In this document: in pieces, positions 5,642-8,371 of the stretch | Layout: each line of letters starts with the position of its first letter | How positions within the stretch are numbered: the first letter of the stretch is position 1 | Origin: an uncultured Collinsella sp. | Lineage (GTDB): Bacteria; Actinomycetota; Coriobacteriia; Coriobacteriales; Coriobacteriaceae | Direction: 5' to 3' | Length of the DNA stretch: 8,371 nucleotides | NCBI GenBank assembly: GCA_900557505.1 | Contig: USTC01000033.1 | Location: forward strand, 1 to 8,371 | Position numbers and translations under genes: made by a program | The notes under the pieces: generated by a model | Told to the model about the DNA's origin: nothing | Database searches by the model: none | Seen by the model: only the letters and a program-made list of their open reading frames with translations

Positions 5642-6184
5642 ATGAATAAGCTCGAAAACGAAGTGCTGCTGAGCCGTCGCGCTGCACTTGGCGCATTCGC
5701 CACCGTCGCTTTGGGGACTGCCGGTCTTCTTGCCGGTTGTGGTAGCGACAAGGCGACCGTCACCGAGGATGCTGGCGATGGTGACAAGAAGGAAGAGACG
5801 AAGAAGGAAGAGCAGCCTACGACTGACCTGACGGTTGGTACGACGGTGACCACGGCTGCCGGTCTTTCCGTCGTCGTCGATTCCGTCCAGCCCGGCCTCA
5901 CAAATTATGACGGTTCGACCATGACGGGCATTCACGTCACGTACGTCAACAATGGCGATGAGGGCGCGGACTACAATGTCTACGACTGGAAGGGCGAGGA
6001 CGCCAACGGTGCTCAGCAGAACCAGGGTTATTACAGCGAGGGCTCCGATGAACTGCAGTCTGGTACCCTTGCCGCCGGCGGTTCCGTGGCGGGCAATATC
6101 TACTTTGATGGTGACATCAAGAAGGCTCTCTATTTTGCCAACGTGTTTGATAAGTCTGCCGCTGCAAGCTGGGTGCTGGCCTAA
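5642..6184 (+). CDS. Tat-type lipoprotein with DUF4352-like domain
   Basis: A 180-aa predicted exported lipoprotein. The signal peptide carries a twin-arginine motif SRRAALG (11-17), a hydrophobic core (18-29) and a lipobox LAGC with the lipidated Cys33, so export by Tat and anchoring to the outer face of the membrane are expected. Residues 34-62 are a low-complexity, charged linker rich in Asp, Glu, Lys and Thr. Residues 63-180 look like an immunoglobulin-like DUF4352 domain: VGTTVTTAAGLSVVVDSVQ (65-83), HVTYVNNG (98-105), a WKGEDANGAQQ block (116-126) and GTLAAGGSVAGNIYFD (141-156). The function of such domains is not established. ATG 5642 is favoured over the adjacent ATG 5639 because it is six bases from AGGAAGGA; 5639 is only three bases away. 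Translation may be controlled by the hairpin at 5583-5636. Confidence 0.85.
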   Translation: MNKLENEVLLSRRAALGAFATVALGTAGLLAGCGSDKATVTEDAGDGDKKEETKKEEQPTTDLTVGTTVTTAAGLSVVVDSVQPGLTNYDGSTMTGIHVTYVNNGDEGADYNVYDWKGEDANGAQQNQGYYSEGSDELQSGTLAAGGSVAGNIYFDGDIKKALYFANVFDKSAAASWVLA

Positions 6185-6269
6185 CATGTCGCTACCGTTG
6201 CGCCGTATGGGAGGTTTCGGACGTAAGTGGTTTCTAGCATGTTGCATGCACTGGGGGAGGTGAAGCCGT

Positions 6270-6692
6270 ATGCCCGATAAAAAGCTGACCGAGGAGTTGC
6301 TCAATGAGCTTCTCGACGCGCCAAACATCGATGGCTATATCAAAGAGCACGACTTTGCCGCCCCGTCGCTTTCGGACTATCTTAAGCAGCTGCTGCAGGA
6401 AAAGGGCTTGGAGCGCTCGCGCGTGGTGCGCATGGCCGACCTCAATGAGACTTTTGGTTATCAGATTTTTACCGGTGCGCGGCATCCGAGCCGCAACAAG
6501 GTGCTGCAGATTGCCTTTGCAATGGCGTTGACGCTCAAGGAGACCAACCGCGCTCTGACAGCTGCCGGGGTAAGTGTCCTCAACTGTAAGGACCGTCGCG
6601 ATGCGATTGTCATCTTTTGCATCGACCGTGGCTGTAGCCTCCAAAAGGTCAATGAAGAGCTGTATCGCTTTGGCGAGGAAACGGTGAGTTAG
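6270..6692 (+). CDS. Small helix-turn-helix (XRE-like) protein paired with a kinase
   Basis: A 140-aa soluble protein. Residues 34-103 resemble an XRE-type five-helix DNA-binding domain: SLSDYLKQLLQEKGLERSRV, a second helix around RMADLNETFGYQIFTG (54-69), then RHPSRNKVLQIAFAMALTL (71-89) and ETNRALTAAGVSVL (91-104). The C-terminal part, RRDAIVIFCIDRGCSLQKVN (109-128) to the end, is a second small helical element, in which such proteins usually keep an RRDAI string (from memory). A strong ribosome binding site, GGGAGGTGA (6255-6263), sits six bases before the ATG. The protein kinase gene follows after the stop, either 6 or about 90 bases on. I infer a partner role such as regulator, adaptor or kinase substrate; the DNA target is unknown. 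GCATG is repeated at 6237-6241 and 6244-6248 just upstream of the gene. Confidence 0.75.
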   Translation: MPDKKLTEELLNELLDAPNIDGYIKEHDFAAPSLSDYLKQLLQEKGLERSRVVRMADLNETFGYQIFTGARHPSRNKVLQIAFAMALTLKETNRALTAAGVSVLNCKDRRDAIVIFCIDRGCSLQKVNEELYRFGEETVS

Positions 6693-6741
6693 TGGCCGAT
6701 GGCTGGGCCGGCGGTGTCACCAGAACAACCATGCGAACGAA

Positions 6742-6775
6742 CGGGGTGCGGACACCATGGGGCGTCCGCACCCTG
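6742..6775 (+). other. GC-rich hairpin between the HTH and kinase genes
   Basis: GGGTGCGGAC (6744-6753) and GTCCGCACCC (6764-6773) form a perfect 10-bp stem, extended to 12 pairs by C-G and G-U (6742-6753 with 6764-6775), around a 10-base loop. No U-tract follows (GCGTTATG). It could be an RNA processing or attenuation element, or a DNA site, that lowers kinase expression relative to the HTH gene. If the kinase starts at 6699 instead, the hairpin is inside the coding region. Confidence 0.55.
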
Positions 6776-6779
6776 CGTT

Positions 6780-8192
6780 ATGATGGACGCTATGGATACT
6801 CAGAGCCCAACATATTCCGATGACGAGCTGACTGCTTCACTTGTCGAGCATTTGGCGTCGCTCGACCGCGATGACAGCTATCGTGTGGAGCGCGTGCTCA
6901 AGTTCTCGGATGTCGAGACGACCGAACTCGTCTATTTTGAGGGCTCTGGCGGCGGGTCTCTCGGTCCCTTTGTCCGCAAGCGCATCGATGCTTCGGCGCA
7001 GATTGGCGGAGCATATGAGCGCCTGTTTGCGGCCCAGCGCGCCGGTCGTCGTTTTGAGCATTTGCCTCGAATCGTCGATTGCCGCCGTGTGGGCGACGAG
7101 CTTGACGTGGTGATGGAGTATGTCGAAGGCGAAACGCTCGAGGCGCTCGTGGGACGCTTGGGTGCGACGCCCGATTATGCCCGCGGGCTGTATCCCGTTC
7201 TGTGTGAAGCGGTGGGCGAGCTGCATGCTGGTTTTGCAGCTGCGGGGGAGCCGGAGGTACCGGTGATCCACCGCGATCTTAAGCCCTCGAACATCATCGT
7301 ATCGGGCGTGAGGTATGCGGCCGATGCTGGCATGACCTTCTCGTCGCTGGTGATTATTGACCTGGGAATCGCGCGCGTTTGGCGCGATGGCGCCGACGCC
7401 GACACCGTCAAGTTTGGCACGCGTTCCTATGCGCCGCCCGAGCAGTTTGGGTTTGGGCAGACGAGCGTCCGCAGCGATATTTACGCGCTGGGCGCACTGC
7501 TGTTCTTTTGCCTAACGGGAACTGACCCCAAACCGGGGCGGGCCATACGTGAGCAATGCGAGACGCACGGTATGCCAATCCCGCTTGCCGATGCGGTTTG
7601 CATGGCGATGGCGCTCGATCCCGCCAAGCGCTTTGCGAGTGCAAAGGCACTGGGGCATGCTGCGCGTGCGGCGTATGAGCTATGTCTCCCTGCACCGTCG
7701 CCCGTGACCATTTCTGCTGCCAGTGTGCCCCGGGTCGCGGCGTCACAGGTGCAGTGGGTACAGCAGCCGGTTGCCCTCTCGCTTCCGTCTTCTGCAAACC
7801 GGCGTTCGATCGTCTCTCCTGTGACGTCCAAATGTGCGCGTCTGCTCTCGCGTATCCCCGAGTCCGTGGGGCGCATATGGAACGGATGCGTCTATGCGAC
7901 AACATTGTTGCTGCTGATGGGTAGCCATTTTGCGGTATTTACGCCGACGGGCGAAAACCGAAACTATCCAATGTGGTTTTTGGCACTTGAGTATTTCTTT
8001 ATGGTCGATGGCCTGGTGCTGCTCGTTACATTCGGAATGCTCGACCGGCGTAGGCTTCGACGTCGTTTTCCGGTGCTCGATCGGTATCGGGGGAGTGCTT
8101 TTGTCGAACTATGGTTCAAGGCGCTCGGGTTTATGTTTGCCGTCATGTGCGTCGTCGTTGTTATCGGTAACGCGACCGGTGTCGTCTCTTAG
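6780..8192 (+). CDS. Membrane-anchored Ser/Thr protein kinase
   Basis: 470 aa from ATG 6780. A Hanks-type kinase domain fills about residues 30-305: a degenerate Gly-rich loop GSGGGSLGP (55-63), the ATP-binding Lys67 in VRKRI, a likely helix-C Glu80, the catalytic loop HRDLKPSN (164-171; Asp166, Lys168), DLG (194-196) in place of DFG, the activation segment end GTRSYAPPEQ (213-222) and SDIYALG (232-238). After a Pro/Ser/Ala-rich linker (about 304-360) come three predicted membrane spans at about 369-386, 400-420 and 446-464. The kinase domain should therefore be cytoplasmic and there is no large extracellular sensor such as PASTA. Start is uncertain: ATG 6780, 6783 and 6792 lack a good ribosome binding site. 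ATG 6699 has GGTGA (6683-6687) eleven bases upstream and would add 27 residues, but codons 6699-6779 use A-ending wobble positions unlike the rest of the gene and cover the hairpin at 6742-6775. Confidence 0.88.
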   Translation: MMDAMDTQSPTYSDDELTASLVEHLASLDRDDSYRVERVLKFSDVETTELVYFEGSGGGSLGPFVRKRIDASAQIGGAYERLFAAQRAGRRFEHLPRIVDCRRVGDELDVVMEYVEGETLEALVGRLGATPDYARGLYPVLCEAVGELHAGFAAAGEPEVPVIHRDLKPSNIIVSGVRYAADAGMTFSSLVIIDLGIARVWRDGADADTVKFGTRSYAPPEQFGFGQTSVRSDIYALGALLFFCLTGTDPKPGRAIREQCETHGMPIPLADAVCMAMALDPAKRFASAKALGHAARAAYELCLPAPSPVTISAASVPRVAASQVQWVQQPVALSLPSSANRRSIVSPVTSKCARLLSRIPESVGRIWNGCVYATTLLLLMGSHFAVFTPTGENRNYPMWFLALEYFFMVDGLVLLVTFGMLDRRRLRRRFPVLDRYRGSAFVELWFKALGFMFAVMCVVVVIGNATGVVS

Positions 8193-8200
8193 ATAATCGA

Positions 8201-8224
8201 AAAGGGCCCCGTCTGGGGCCCTTT
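8201..8224. terminator. Bidirectional terminator between convergent genes
   Basis: AAAGGGCCCC (8201-8210) and GGGGCCCTTT (8215-8224) form a perfect 10-bp stem with the tetraloop GTCT, 8 bases after the kinase stop. The stem ends in AAA/TTT, and the minus strand reads CCCTTTTCG at its end, so the element can serve both the kinase (plus) and the gene ending at 8235 (minus). Confidence 0.85.
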
Positions 8225-8234
8225 GCAGTTGCAC

Positions 8235-8371
8235 TTAAATACGGTTCATTTGATTGGCGACCTTGTTGTACCAGTCCTGCCACGTGGGCGGGCAGTACTT
8301 CTTGGCGGCTGCCGGGGTAAGCGTGGAGCCATAGTTGGCGCCCAGGTAGGCAACGTGGGCGGAGACACTCT
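8235..8371 (-). CDS. C-terminal end of a protein running off the right edge, possibly a cell-wall hydrolase
   Basis: The minus strand is open from the edge to a TAA at 8237-8235, giving the last 44 residues: SVSAHVAYLGANYGSTLTP, then AAAKKYCPPTWQDWYNKVA and NQMNRI. The YCPPTWQDWY...VANQM ending reminds me of the tail of glucosaminidase/lysozyme-type peptidoglycan hydrolases, but 44 residues are too few for a firm family call. GC-rich third positions (GCC, GGC, AAG, CTG) and the adjacent shared terminator support a real gene end. The start and the rest of the protein lie outside the window. Confidence 0.6.
   Translation of the reverse strand, partial: SVSAHVAYLGANYGSTLTPAAAKKYCPPTWQDWYNKVANQMNRI

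Noticed and set aside
5543..6328. Minus-strand open frame opposite the lipoprotein
   Set aside because: The plus strand carries a clear signal peptide, lipobox and ribosome binding site; the minus frame crosses intergenic hairpins and has no recognisable content.
1..8371. Insertion sequences, phage genes, CRISPR arrays, tRNA or rRNA genes
   Set aside because: No transposase or integrase motifs, no regularly spaced repeats and no recognisable tRNA or rRNA stretches were found. The window reads as ordinary chromosome.

Overview
The window looks like the chromosome of a GC-rich gut actinobacterium of the Coriobacteriia, most likely Collinsella or a close relative. This is inferred from the GC-biased third codon positions, the acetylase-type lysine pathway under a lysine riboswitch, the style of the Tat lipoprotein, and an HTH/Ser-Thr kinase pair. 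No 16S or marker search could be run, so the taxonomy is a guess.

Left half (minus strand, 3820 down to 1): a lysine/diaminopimelate operon. Its leader carries a lysine riboswitch (L box) at about 3651-3820. The expression platform at about 3594-3660 can hide or free the lysA ribosome binding site. Next comes one 769-codon reading frame that joins diaminopimelate decarboxylase (LysA, residues 1-473) to 4-hydroxy-tetrahydrodipicolinate synthase (DapA, residues 474-769). A strong Shine-Dalgarno and an ATG sit exactly at the junction. dapB follows, with a TTG start overlapping the dapA stop, and then dapH, which runs off the left edge. LysA is the last enzyme of the pathway; DapA, DapB and DapH are the first, second and third after aspartate semialdehyde.

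Middle (plus strand, 3840-5477): a divergently transcribed M20D amidohydrolase. Since DapH makes an N-acetylated intermediate, this is a good candidate for the N-acetyl-diaminopimelate deacetylase that removes the acetyl group. A small membrane protein of unknown role is coupled to it.

Right half (plus strand, 5478-8224): a Tat-type lipoprotein with a DUF4352-like domain, whose ribosome binding site lies inside a perfect 14-bp inverted repeat. Then come a small HTH protein, a long GC-rich hairpin, and a membrane-anchored Ser/Thr protein kinase. A strong bidirectional terminator (8201-8224) separates the kinase from the C-terminal end of a convergent gene, possibly a cell-wall hydrolase, at the right edge.

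The points most worth following up are the LysA-DapA fusion with its internal start, the riboswitch with its apparent translational switch, the hairpin-masked ribosome binding site of the lipoprotein, and the HTH-kinase pair.
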